A stretch of 64,000 bases of DNA from Mariniphaga sp. (lineage in GTDB: Bacteria > Bacteroidota > Bacteroidia > Bacteroidales > Prolixibacteraceae), in assembly GCA_019429205.1 (NCBI GenBank), contig JAHYIT010000001.1:1-64000 (forward strand), in the 5' to 3' direction. The notes under the pieces were generated by a model. The model was not told the origin of the DNA and did no database searches. It worked only from the letters and a program-made list of their open reading frames with translations. The position numbers were made by a program, and so were the translations under genes. Positions within the stretch are counted from its first letter, which is position 1. Every line of letters begins with the position of its first letter. Shown one piece after another: positions 19,007 to 29,008 of the stretch.

Positions 19007-20539
19007 TTAATTCTGAATATTTTTTACTGCCGTTTCAATGCGCTGAATGGTTTCTTCTTTTCCCAGAATTTCACAAATTTTGAACAAGTCGGGGCCCATG
19101 TTGCCGCCTACCAAACAGAGACGAAGCGGATTCATGACGGCTCCAAATCCCCAGCCTTTTTCGTTCATAAATGCAGAGAATGTTTCTTTTATTTCTTCTG
19201 CTTTCCAGGTGTCAACAGATTTTAACACTGCTGTTAGGGCAGCAAGTTGTTCCGGTGTGTCGTCTTTCCATCGTTTTTTTACGGTTTTTTCGTCGTAAGA
19301 AGTGGGCGCCACAAAAAAGTAACTTCCCTGTTCCCACAAATCAGAAACAAACTCGCACCGTTCCTTGATTTCTGCAACCACAGCAGTAATTTTTTCACCG
19401 GGTGCAACAATTCCTTTTTTTTCCAGAACGGGTTTAAACAGTTGGGCCAGTTCTTCTTCCGTTTTTTGCTGGAAATAATGCCGGTTGAACCATTTGGCTT
19501 TTTCGGGGTTGAACCTCGAACCTGATTTCACCACACGATCAAGGCTGAAAAGCTGCGTCAGTTCTTCCATCGAAAAGAACTCCTGTTCTGTTCCGGGATT
19601 CCAGCCCAGCAGGGCCAGCAGGTTAATAAAAGCTTCCGGGAAATAACCGTCTTCGCGGTAGCCGCGGAAAACTTCATTTGTAGCCGGGTCTTTCCATTCC
19701 AGCGGAAAAACCGGGAAACCCATTTTATCGCCGTCGCGTTTGCTCAGTTTTCCTTTTCCCTGCGGTTTTAGAATGAGGGGCAGGTGGGCAAACTGCGGTT
19801 TGGTTTTTTCCCAGTCCAGAGCGCGGTACAACAACACATGCAGCGGCATAGACGATAACCACTCCTCGCCGCGGATAACATGGGTAATCTCCATCAGGTG
19901 GTCGTCCACCACGTTGGCCAGGTGGTAAGTTGGCATGCCGTCCGATTTAAACAGCACTTTGTCGTCGAGGCTTTTCGTGGTGTTAAACGTTACGCTTCCG
20001 CGAATAATATCGTTTTCAGTAACATCTTCATCTTCCGGCATTTTAAAGCGCACAACATAAGGTTCGCCGGCAGCCATTTTTTGCTGCACTTCCTCTTCGG
20101 AAATGTTCAATGAATTATTTAGCTTTTCGCGCGTTCCAATTCCGTAAGAAAAAGTTTCCTTATTTGCCTCAGCATCCGTGCGGAGTTTTTCAATCTCTTT
20201 CGGTGTGTCGAAAGCTATGTAGGCCCAACCTGATTTCACCAGTTGATCGGCATATTTCTTATACAAATGTTTACGTTCGCTTTGCCGGTAAGGGCCAAAA
20301 TTACCGCCCATTCCGGGACCTTCGTCGGGATGTAGCCCGCACCATTTCAGGCTTTCCGCAATGTACTCCTCAGCACCCTGTACAAACCGGTTCTGGTCGG
20401 TGTCTTCAATGCGAAGGATAAAATCGCCACCTTGTTTTTTGGCAAAAAGGTAGTTAAAAAGCGCGGTGCGCACGCCACCCATGTGAAGCGGGCCTGTTGG
20501 ACTTGGGGCAAATCGTACCCTTATTTTCTGGTTGCTCAT
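19007..20539 (-). CDS. gltX: Glutamyl-tRNA synthetase
   Basis: VRFAPSPTGPLHMGGVRTALFNYLFAKK and KLSKRDGD motifs. Confidence 0.96.
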   Translation of the reverse strand: MSNQKIRVRFAPSPTGPLHMGGVRTALFNYLFAKKQGGDFILRIEDTDQNRFVQGAEEYIAESLKWCGLHPDEGPGMGGNFGPYRQSERKHLYKKYADQLVKSGWAYIAFDTPKEIEKLRTDAEANKETFSYGIGTREKLNNSLNISEEEVQQKMAAGEPYVVRFKMPEDEDVTENDIIRGSVTFNTTKSLDDKVLFKSDGMPTYHLANVVDDHLMEITHVIRGEEWLSSMPLHVLLYRALDWEKTKPQFAHLPLILKPQGKGKLSKRDGDKMGFPVFPLEWKDPATNEVFRGYREDGYFPEAFINLLALLGWNPGTEQEFFSMEELTQLFSLDRVVKSGSRFNPEKAKWFNRHYFQQKTEEELAQLFKPVLEKKGIVAPGEKITAVVAEIKERCEFVSDLWEQGSYFFVAPTSYDEKTVKKRWKDDTPEQLAALTAVLKSVDTWKAEEIKETFSAFMNEKGWGFGAVMNPLRLCLVGGNMGPDLFKICEILGKEETIQRIETAVKNIQN

Positions 20540-20637
20540 TGTTCTCTTTTTGAAATTCAGTGCAAAGATAGAGGAAATTAAAAAACACTTTCTCTTTTCA
20601 AAATATTATACCTTTGTGGCCAGAAATTTTGAGCAAT

Positions 20638-21897
20638 ATGGAGCGAAGAGAGATAGAAATTATGGCGCCGGTGGGGTCGTACGAATCGCTGATGGCCGCT
20701 ATTCAGGGCGGGGCCGGTTCGGTTTATTTTGGTGTGGAACACCTGAACATGCGGTCGCGCTCGGCCAATAATTTTTCGCTCGACGACCTTAGAAAAATTG
20801 TGGAAATTGCCACAGCCAACGGTGTAAAAACCTACCTTACCCTGAACGTGGAAATTTTCGACAACGAAACAGACCAGATGCATGCTGTGCTTTATGCGGC
20901 CAAAAATGCCGGCGTTTCGGCTGTTATTGCCGCCGATATTTCAGTGATTATGTATGCCCGCTCCATTGGGCTTGAAGTGCATATTTCCACCCAGGTAAAC
21001 ATTACCAATGTGGGGGCGGTGAAGTTTTATGCGCAGTTTGCCGATGTGGTGGTTTTGGCCCGCGAAATGAACCTGGGCCGCGTTTGGGAAATCAGCAACC
21101 AGATAAATGAGCAACAGATAAAAGGACCTTTGGGAAAATTGGTGCGGCTGGAAATGTTTGTGCACGGTGCGCTCTGTATGGCTATTTCAGGCAAATGTTA
21201 CCTGAGCCTGCACGAAATGAACTCGTCGGCCAACCGGGGCGCCTGCCTGCAAACCTGCCGCCGGGCCTACACGGTTACCGACAAGGAAACGGGTGCGGAG
21301 CTGGAAATCGACAACGAGTACATTATGTCGCCCAAAGACATGAAAACCATTCATTTTTTGAATAAAATTCTGGATGCCGGCGTTTCAGTATTAAAAATTG
21401 AAGGGCGCGCCCGTTCGCCTGAATACGTGAAAACCACCGTGCAATGTTACCACGAAGCGGTGGAAGCCTATTTTGAAAAAACCTTCACCCAGGAGAAAAT
21501 AGAAAACTGGAACGAACGGCTTGCTTCTGTTTTTAACCGTGGTTTCTGGGATGGTTATTATTTGGGGCAACATTTGGGAGAATGGAGTGCCAATTACGGT
21601 TCGCGGGCTACAAAACGAAAAATATACATTGGCAAGTGTACCAACTATTTCACCAACATTGAGGTGGCCGAGTTTAAACTGGAAACGCAAAACCTGAAAA
21701 CCGGCGACGAAATAATTGTTACCGGACCAACAACCGGCGTGGTTCAAACCACAGTGAGGGAAATCCGGTTCGAAATGGAACCTGTTGGGGAAGGTTTAAA
21801 GGGGCAGCATGTTTCGGTCCCGGTTGACATAAAACTCAGGCGTTCGGATAAATTATTTAAAGTGGTGGATGCAAAAGATGTAAAAGAGCGGCGGTAG
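20638..21897 (+). CDS. Peptidase U32 family protein (TrhP/YegQ-like)
   Basis: EIMAPVGSYESLMAAIQGGAGSVYFGVEHLNMR..., CLQTCRRAY, LKIEGRARSPEYV; start reset to 20638. Confidence 0.9.
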   Translation: MERREIEIMAPVGSYESLMAAIQGGAGSVYFGVEHLNMRSRSANNFSLDDLRKIVEIATANGVKTYLTLNVEIFDNETDQMHAVLYAAKNAGVSAVIAADISVIMYARSIGLEVHISTQVNITNVGAVKFYAQFADVVVLAREMNLGRVWEISNQINEQQIKGPLGKLVRLEMFVHGALCMAISGKCYLSLHEMNSSANRGACLQTCRRAYTVTDKETGAELEIDNEYIMSPKDMKTIHFLNKILDAGVSVLKIEGRARSPEYVKTTVQCYHEAVEAYFEKTFTQEKIENWNERLASVFNRGFWDGYYLGQHLGEWSANYGSRATKRKIYIGKCTNYFTNIEVAEFKLETQNLKTGDEIIVTGPTTGVVQTTVREIRFEMEPVGEGLKGQHVSVPVDIKLRRSDKLFKVVDAKDVKERR

Positions 21898-22032
21898 TTT
21901 TTTCCCGGATTCGCGTTTTTTGTTCACAACAAAAAAAAGCGGAAGTAAGAATAATGTCAGTTTTTTAACCGCTGGTTTGGATTTTTAGCCAGTAATGTCA
22001 TATCTTCATGGCTGAAAATAAAACCAATAATT

Positions 22033-22932
22033 ATGAGACGTTTTCTTGCCCTCTTGTTTCTGTTTATTTTGGTTTACGGAGTTGCTTCCGGGCAAATTTT
22101 CAGATACCGTTTAAGCGCCAACGGTGGCATGTTTTTAGGTGAACCCGGGAATGCAGAAATCGATTACCCCATGAAAGATGAATTGTCAAACCCGGGCAGT
22201 GAGGAATTTTCAGCCGTTTTTAAACCGGGTGCAGAACTGGAAATAATGGCGCCCGTTACACCCGATTTTGAATTGGGATTACAGTTTGGCTATTCAAATT
22301 TTGCAGGCCAAACGCCGTCGCCTCCATTGTATAATTTTTTTCTGTCGCGCTATAATCCGCTTCCTGACAATTACAAATACCCCAACAAGGCATTGATTTA
22401 CGATACTAAAATATTGAGTATCCTGGGAACAGCCCGTTTTTATGTTCTGCCGTTGAGCGGGAATATGAATGTTTTTTTGAAATTATTGGGTGGTGTTTCA
22501 TTCACAGGCACTGATTTTACTTTTGAAGATCCGGTTCACCGGGTGCAATATGATGTTGGGGTTCTGCATTCCCGTGGTACCAAAAACAGTGATTATCCCA
22601 AAAAAGCGGCTTTAACAGGCGGAATTGGGCTTGGAGCCTCTTACCGGTTGTATGACAGATTAGACATTAATTTTGATGCCACAGCATCGCTTATTAATTC
22701 TGATATTGTGAACGGAGTGCCCAACTATAATTACATCAATAACGAAGGGCAAACTTCAATGGAAAGGACCAATAGTCTGGCAACAGTGGCACAGTTCAGT
22801 ATTGGTCTGATTTATTCTGCCATTCCCGACCGAAGATTTAATAAAAGTAATTTTACACGTTCATCGAGAGTAAGCAAAAATCTTTTCCACAGAAAAAAGA
22901 AAGGAAAGCCTTTTTCAAAACGAAGGAGATAA
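22033..22932 (+). CDS. Secreted/outer-membrane beta-barrel-like protein of unknown function
   Basis: Signal peptide and beta-rich sequence; no specific family recognised. Confidence 0.6.
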   Translation: MRRFLALLFLFILVYGVASGQIFRYRLSANGGMFLGEPGNAEIDYPMKDELSNPGSEEFSAVFKPGAELEIMAPVTPDFELGLQFGYSNFAGQTPSPPLYNFFLSRYNPLPDNYKYPNKALIYDTKILSILGTARFYVLPLSGNMNVFLKLLGGVSFTGTDFTFEDPVHRVQYDVGVLHSRGTKNSDYPKKAALTGGIGLGASYRLYDRLDINFDATASLINSDIVNGVPNYNYINNEGQTSMERTNSLATVAQFSIGLIYSAIPDRRFNKSNFTRSSRVSKNLFHRKKKGKPFSKRRR

Positions 22933-22968
22933 AAAAAGCAGTGAATGAGTAATTTCCACTGCCTTTTT
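22931..22968 (+). terminator. Probable terminator
   Basis: GCAGTG...CACTGC flanked by A-tract and T-tract. Confidence 0.55.
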
Positions 22969-23140
22969 CCCCAATAAATATTAATTTTTAACCTGTCTTG
23001 AACCAGCCTCAACCAATCAATTCTGTAAGTCCACTTATAAAACAAAAATTCAAGACAATACTAAAATTACGGTACTGTTTTGCCTTTGTTTCAAAATTAC
23101 CCTGGTTTAACAAATTTTAACCGGTGCACTTACTGTAAAA

Positions 23141-23741
23141 TCAGGCCAGGCTTTCAAAAACTTTTTCAAGAAGTTTTTTTGTAGCCAAAATTCCTTCTTT
23201 TTCAGATAATTCACTTCCTTCGTATTCAATCCCAATCCAGCCTTTGTAACCTGAATCCTTTACAATTTTCATCAGGCGAAAATAATCGGAACGGGTTTCA
23301 TTTCCTTCCGAATCAAAATTATTTGACTTGGCACTTACTCCCTTGGCGTAAGGCATGAGTAATTTTGTCCCTTTATAGCGGTCAAATTCTTCGCCCGTTT
23401 GTCTGTTTATAAGGAAGTTGCCAAAATCGGGTAAGGTTCCCACCCGTTTGTGGTCAGCCATTTCCATAACGCCGGCCAGCCATTCGCCATGGCTCGACCA
23501 TCCGCCGTGATTTTCAACAATTACGTTAATTTTTTGGGTGTCGCCATATTCGCATAACATGCGTAACCCATCGGCAGCCAGTTTTTGCTGTTCTTCGAAA
23601 CTTCCCTGGCTACCTGCATTAACCCTAATGGAATGGTGATTTTTTTGCAGCCATTCCGGCAAAAGCAGGTGATACAAGCAAAGTTCCGGCAGTTGCCGCA
23701 AGTGTTGCTTTTAAAAAGTTTCTTCTTGATGTATTTTTCAT
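23141..23741 (-). pseudogene. Sugar phosphate isomerase/epimerase with Tat signal, internally deleted and frameshifted
   Basis: ATG at 23741 opens [38 protein letters not shown], stop 23625-23627; the C-terminal half continues in another frame ([23 protein letters not shown]...[13 protein letters not shown]). Confidence 0.82.
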
Positions 23742-23779
23742 TTGATGTGATTTTAATATGAACCCCGTAATTTCAGTTT

Positions 23780-24910
23780 TTATATTTTAAAAAAGATTCT
23801 TTTTCGGTATAAATAGTAGCATAAAAGCCATTCAAGCGCCAAAACAGTTAACGAAGTTACCAGTGCCATCAGAAATTCCGGAGCATGAAACCAACTTAAA
23901 AATCCTTTGGAGAAAATGCCCACAAATCCGTTAAACCATTGTCCGCCAACAGTATTCGAAAACAGGTATATAAAAATCGGATTCATACCAACAATAACAA
24001 AGGGGAAAATCCAGCGGTTAATTTTTTTCATGTCGATAAACCAGTAACTGATCGCCAGTACCAAAAGCGACCAACCCCCCGATGCCAATACGAATGATGA
24101 GGTGGAAATGCGTTTAATAATGGGTGTTACCGAAGTCCAGTGAAGCAGGTAGCCCGCTGCAAGGATTACTAAACCACCAATTACAAGCTGTTTAAGTTTT
24201 TTTGCTGCAGGTTTTTCAGAATGAAGCAACTGACCGGCAACAACCCCCCAAATGGTGTGGGCTGCTGTTGGAATAAAATTGATGGCCACCCATCCGCCGC
24301 CTGAATTAATTTTTCCCATTAAAACCATGTCCATCCAGGAGCCAAAATTGTGGTCTTTAACAAACGGCTGGTTGTATCCTTCCAAAGGAAAAGTCCGGTA
24401 GAGTATTTCTGTCAGAAATAATAGTCCGAATGAGACAATAATTTGAACAGAAGGTTTGTACCGCATTAAAAAGTAAGCAATGATGATGGTAACCGAAAGT
24501 TGTGAAAGTACGTTCCACAATTCCCAAACCAGTTCGCGGCGGTATCCGCAGTGCAAACCCACGCCAAATGCCAGCAAAAGAATACACCGCTGAATGATGT
24601 GGCGGGTAATTTTTTGTTTGGAATCGCCTCTTTTGCGTCTTTTTGCATAGGAAAACGGCATGGCTACGCCCACAATAAACATGAAAAACGGCTGCACCAA
24701 ATCCCAGAAACGCAGTCCGGCCCAGGGGTGGTGATGAAACTGCTGAAAAAAGGATTCCAGAAAAGTCCCTGCAACGGGTTCTTTTATCAAAACACTCCAA
24801 AGGGCAGTCCCCTCGGCAACCAGAAGAAACATGGTCATTCCGCGAAAAAAATCAAGCGATAACAAACGGGTTCCGGTTGGATCAATTCCTTTTTGATTTA
24901 ACTGGCTCAT
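23780..24910 (-). CDS. Acyltransferase family protein (DUF5009/NagX-like)
   Basis: RLLSLDFFRGMTMFLLVAEGT...HHPWAGLRFWDLVQPFFMFIVGVAMPFSY. Confidence 0.85.
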   Translation of the reverse strand: MSQLNQKGIDPTGTRLLSLDFFRGMTMFLLVAEGTALWSVLIKEPVAGTFLESFFQQFHHHPWAGLRFWDLVQPFFMFIVGVAMPFSYAKRRKRGDSKQKITRHIIQRCILLLAFGVGLHCGYRRELVWELWNVLSQLSVTIIIAYFLMRYKPSVQIIVSFGLLFLTEILYRTFPLEGYNQPFVKDHNFGSWMDMVLMGKINSGGGWVAINFIPTAAHTIWGVVAGQLLHSEKPAAKKLKQLVIGGLVILAAGYLLHWTSVTPIIKRISTSSFVLASGGWSLLVLAISYWFIDMKKINRWIFPFVIVGMNPIFIYLFSNTVGGQWFNGFVGIFSKGFLSWFHAPEFLMALVTSLTVLALEWLLCYYLYRKRIFFKI

Positions 24911-24984
24911 GGATACAAAAGAGTTATACTATCGCACAGTTTAATGAATGCATATTGATTTAAAACATAACTGGCGAAAAGCAT

Positions 24985-26625
24985 TTATACATATTTAAAC
25001 CTCTTGATGTTCTTTTTGGGTGTTTTTTCAAATTCTTCACTCACCATTTCAAACGCGCTAATTTGTTCATAACGCGGAAGTTCTGCATTCAGTTTTTTGC
25101 GGTTTTCCTCCATCGCGTCTGGCAGTTCTTCCATCGAAATGTTGCCGGCTTCCATGGCTTCAAAGTCGGGGTAAACTTTGGCAATCAGTTTTCCCTGGCG
25201 TTCGGCAACCACACATTCGGCCACATAAGGCAGGTTGCTAATTTTGGCTTCAATTTCTTCAGGATAAATGTTTTGACCGGAAGGACCCAGTATCATATTT
25301 TTGGACCGGCCCCGAATAAAAATAAAGTTGTTTTTGTCAATTACGCCCAAATCGCCGGTTTTAAGCCAACCGTCTTCTGTGAAGGTTTCAATGGTCGCTT
25401 GTTCATTTTTAAAATATCCGGTCATAATGTTTTCTCCCCGAACCTGAATTTCACCTACAGCATTGTAAGGATCAGGTGAATCGATGCGTACTTCCATGCG
25501 ATCAACCATACGGCCTGCCGAGCCTGGCATGGTTTTGTCCCACGCTTCATAACTGATTAGCGGTCCGCACTCGGTCATGCCATAGCCAATAGAGAATCTG
25601 AAATTGATTCGACGGAAGAATTTCTCCACATCAGCACTAAGCGGGGCGCCTCCAATAACAATTTCAAAAAATCTTCCTCCAAACGTTTCTTCCAGTTTTT
25701 CTTTTATCTTTTTAAGCAGAATTTTTTGAATTCCAGGTGTTTTAAGCAGAATTCTTATAACTGGTTTTTCGATGGTTGGCAGGATTCGTTTTTTATAAAT
25801 CTTTTCGATAATTAGTGGTACCGAAAGGATCAGATGAGGTTTCACTTCGCCAAAAACCTTGGTAATAATTGCGGGCGAAGGCATTCTGCTTAAAAATGTA
25901 ATATGGCAACCAAGTGTTACTGGGAATAAAAATTCGAACAAAAGCCCATAAACATGCGCCATGGGCAAAAATGATACGATTTTATGTCCTGGTTGTAAGG
26001 GCATGTGTTCCCGGGCATAAACAATATTTGAAAACAGGCTTCTTTCGGGTATCATCACACCTTTAGTAAAACCAGATGTACCAGATGTGTATGAAATAAT
26101 GCAGGTATCTTCGGGTTTCCAGTTTTCAAACTTGAAGTTTTCTTTTTTCAGATTGTTTTCTTTGTAATACTGAAATGCATCGGCCAGTTTATACTGAATG
26201 TTTTTATTTTTGGTTGCATGCAAAGAAAAATCTTCCAGAGCCAAAACAGCATGAAGTTTTTCTGCCTTATCAAAATCGACCTTGTTGAGCAATGTTTTTG
26301 CACCAAAAATGAGTTTTGCCTCTGAGTGATTGATAATGTGGTTGGTGTTGCTTTCATTAAAATCGGGCAAAATGGGAACAATAACAATTCCTGATGACAA
26401 GGCTGATAAAAATACTGCAGCCCAGTTGGCTGAATTCCGTCCGAGAACGGCAATCTTGTCTCCGCGCTGTAATCCTGACAACTGATAAAACAGGTGCAGC
26501 GATTTTATGGTGCTTGCAATATCGCTGTACTTGAAATCGCTTCCTTCGTAATCCGTAAATGCTCGGTTATCCCAGTTTTTCTGAAAGGCTCCGGTGTAAA
26601 GATTTGATAATGTTTTATTTGCCAT
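24985..26625 (-). CDS. AMP-binding protein (acyl-CoA synthetase-like)
   Basis: IISYTSGTSGFTKGVMIPERS, YGMTECGPLISYE, GWLKTGDLG motifs. Confidence 0.93.
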   Translation of the reverse strand: MANKTLSNLYTGAFQKNWDNRAFTDYEGSDFKYSDIASTIKSLHLFYQLSGLQRGDKIAVLGRNSANWAAVFLSALSSGIVIVPILPDFNESNTNHIINHSEAKLIFGAKTLLNKVDFDKAEKLHAVLALEDFSLHATKNKNIQYKLADAFQYYKENNLKKENFKFENWKPEDTCIISYTSGTSGFTKGVMIPERSLFSNIVYAREHMPLQPGHKIVSFLPMAHVYGLLFEFLFPVTLGCHITFLSRMPSPAIITKVFGEVKPHLILSVPLIIEKIYKKRILPTIEKPVIRILLKTPGIQKILLKKIKEKLEETFGGRFFEIVIGGAPLSADVEKFFRRINFRFSIGYGMTECGPLISYEAWDKTMPGSAGRMVDRMEVRIDSPDPYNAVGEIQVRGENIMTGYFKNEQATIETFTEDGWLKTGDLGVIDKNNFIFIRGRSKNMILGPSGQNIYPEEIEAKISNLPYVAECVVAERQGKLIAKVYPDFEAMEAGNISMEELPDAMEENRKKLNAELPRYEQISAFEMVSEEFEKTPKKNIKRFKYV

Positions 26626-26738
26626 TGCTTTTGATTTTTATTTGCCCAAATGTAGAAAAAATAGAGACTAAACCCACCAAATTCAAAATGATAATGAAAG
26701 ATTCAGTTTATTACCTGCTAAAGTGGCTTTGTAAATGG

Positions 26739-26746
26739 TATCTTTG
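26739..26746 (+). promoter_or_regulatory. -7 box TATCTTTG upstream of DUF4271 gene
   Basis: Matches TAnnTTTG; lies inside the longest ORF, so the ATG at 26759 is the likelier start. Confidence 0.4.
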
Positions 26747-26758
26747 CAACGTGGAAAT

Positions 26759-27745
26759 ATGGATTATCGATTTATATATCAGCAAGACACAAGCAAGGTG
26801 AAATTACCTGTTGAAAAAAGCTCAGGAATTCCTGATGGCGGACAACTGAATATTGATCGAAATGCCCTGTTGCCACTGGGTCCAATACCAGAACGTAAAA
26901 AAGAAATAAAGGAAGTTGATACGGTGAAACCTCAGCCAGTATCAGTTGCACCTTTCAGGATTCAGCTACGCAATATTTGGTGGCAGCAGGAGAATAAGTT
27001 GTTAATCGGCGATTCACGCTATTTAGAACCCCGCACCGAAATTCAGTTGGTTTCACCTTTAAATAATGAACATGTCGGGTTGCAGTTACCGGCTCATCAG
27101 ATAAATCAAATGAATTACGACTGGCTGACTTTTTTGCTGTTGGCAGCCCTGGCCATCTTTGCGTCTGTAAGAACTACCTGGAATAAATACGTGTTGCATC
27201 TTTTTCAATCAGTAGTAAATAATACCACTTCTGCAAGATTGTTTCAGGAAAAAAACACATCGGATATACAGGGCGCTTTTCTGCTTGACATTCTGTTTTA
27301 CCTTGTTTTTGCAGTTTTTTCTTTTCAGCTGTTGAATTTTTTTCAGGTTGATTTGTCCTTTGGAAATAGCCGGCTTTTTTTATCCAGCATGGGTTTAATT
27401 GTTGCCTATTTCCTTATTAAAAAATTAATATACAGGTTTTTTGGTTTTTTAATTGAAAAAACAGGGGAAACAAAAGAATACCTTTTCAATATGAATAATT
27501 TTGCCAGAGTAGCTGGTATTATTCTCTTTCCAGTGGTTACTGTAATTGCATTTTACCCGTTCAGCAACATCAAAATACCGGTTTTTTTCGGATTGTTTTT
27601 AGTAGGAGCAATTTATTTTTTACTGATTTCAAGAGGATTTGTAATTTTAATGAACAAACAATTTTCTATATTTTATCTCTTTTTATACTTTTGTACCCTT
27701 GAATTTTTACCCTTGGTTTTACTTTTTAAGATTTTGGTGGTATAA
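26759..27745 (+). CDS. DUF4271 domain-containing membrane protein
   Basis: Multi-TM protein directly upstream of hemD, characteristic Bacteroidota order. Confidence 0.72.
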   Translation: MDYRFIYQQDTSKVKLPVEKSSGIPDGGQLNIDRNALLPLGPIPERKKEIKEVDTVKPQPVSVAPFRIQLRNIWWQQENKLLIGDSRYLEPRTEIQLVSPLNNEHVGLQLPAHQINQMNYDWLTFLLLAALAIFASVRTTWNKYVLHLFQSVVNNTTSARLFQEKNTSDIQGAFLLDILFYLVFAVFSFQLLNFFQVDLSFGNSRLFLSSMGLIVAYFLIKKLIYRFFGFLIEKTGETKEYLFNMNNFARVAGIILFPVVTVIAFYPFSNIKIPVFFGLFLVGAIYFLLISRGFVILMNKQFSIFYLFLYFCTLEFLPLVLLFKILVV

Positions 27746-27780
27746 GAGTTTGGGTATAGTTTAAATTAAAGAAGCAAATT

Positions 27781-28530
27781 TTGAAAATCAAGAGTATTCT
27801 GGTTTCACAACCAAAACCGTTAACGGCAAAATCACCTTATTTTGACCTGGCCGAAAAGAACAATGTAAAAATTGATTTCAGGCCGTTTATACAGGTCGAA
27901 GGTATTACGGCGAAAGAGTTTAGGCAAACGCGAATCCATATTTTGGAACATTCTGCCGTAATTTTCACCAGCCGTACTGCTATCGATCATTTTTTCAGAA
28001 TCAGTCAAAACCTCCGGCTTACCATTCCCGACAGCATGAAATATTTCTGTATTTCTGAGGCCACAGCCTATTATCTTCAGAAATATATTGTGTACAGAAA
28101 AAGGAAGATTTTTTATGGAAACGGAAATTTTTCTGATCTAATTGCGCTTATGAAAAAGCACAAGGATGAAAAATTGCTGGTACCACTTTCTGATATTCAT
28201 AAGCAGGAAATCCCGGAATTGCTTGATAAAGGCGATTTTAAATACACTAAGGCCATTTTATACAGGACTGTTAGCAGCGATTTGTCTGATTTACGTGATG
28301 TGAATTACGACATTTTAGTGTTTTTCAGTCCTTCGGGGATAAAGTCATTGTTCCAAAACTTCCCCGATTTTCAACAAAATGAAACACGAATTGCATGTTT
28401 CGGGCCAACCACTGCGCAGGCAGTTCGCGAGGCAGGCTTACGGCTTGACATTGAAGCTCCTACTGCAAAAGCACCTTCAATGACAATGGCTTTGGAGCAA
28501 TACATCATTAAAGCAAACAAAAACAATTAG
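27781..28530 (+). CDS. hemD: Uroporphyrinogen-III synthase
   Basis: AVIFTSRTAIDHFF, FFSPSGIKSLFQNFPDF, IACFGPTTAQAVREAGLRLDIEAPTAKAPSM. Confidence 0.88.
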   Translation: MKIKSILVSQPKPLTAKSPYFDLAEKNNVKIDFRPFIQVEGITAKEFRQTRIHILEHSAVIFTSRTAIDHFFRISQNLRLTIPDSMKYFCISEATAYYLQKYIVYRKRKIFYGNGNFSDLIALMKKHKDEKLLVPLSDIHKQEIPELLDKGDFKYTKAILYRTVSSDLSDLRDVNYDILVFFSPSGIKSLFQNFPDFQQNETRIACFGPTTAQAVREAGLRLDIEAPTAKAPSMTMALEQYIIKANKNN

Positions 28531-28551
28531 AAAGAAAATATTTACCTTTGA

Positions 28552-28586
28552 AAGGCTGTCTGCAAAAGAAGCAGGCAGCCTTTTTT
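28552..28586 (+). terminator. Rho-independent terminator between hemD and rnpA
   Basis: GGCTGTCTGC-AAAAGAA-GCAGGCAGCC-TTTTTT. Confidence 0.8.
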
Positions 28587-28594
28587 ATTAATTC

Positions 28595-29008
28595 ATGAAT
28601 AAAGATTCAGAAAATAGTAAAGTTCCTGATTTTTCGCTTAAAAAAGCAGAACGTTTGTGCAGCAAAAAACAAATTGAAAAATTGTTTTCTGAAGGTAATT
28701 CATTTTTGTTTTATCCGCTGAAAGTTGTTTATATTGATATTGATTTTCCCGAACCATTTCCAGCCAAATCAGCATATTCTGTAAGTAAAAAACGATTTAA
28801 AACCGCGGTGCGGCGAAATTTAATTAAACGCCGCATGCGCGAATCCTACCGTTTAAACAAGCATTTGCTTACTTTAGATGATAATTCTTCTAAAAAGGCT
28901 GTTTTTTTTATTTACATAGGTAAGGAAATACTGGATTTCCATACCATTGAAAAGGCAATGAAGCGAAGCCTGATTGCCCTGGCAAAAATTTCTACTCCGA
29001 ATCCATAA
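28595..29008 (+). CDS. rnpA: Ribonuclease P protein component
   Basis: SVSKKRFKTAVRRNLIKRRMRESYRLNK. Confidence 0.95.
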   Translation: MNKDSENSKVPDFSLKKAERLCSKKQIEKLFSEGNSFLFYPLKVVYIDIDFPEPFPAKSAYSVSKKRFKTAVRRNLIKRRMRESYRLNKHLLTLDDNSSKKAVFFIYIGKEILDFHTIEKAMKRSLIALAKISTPNP

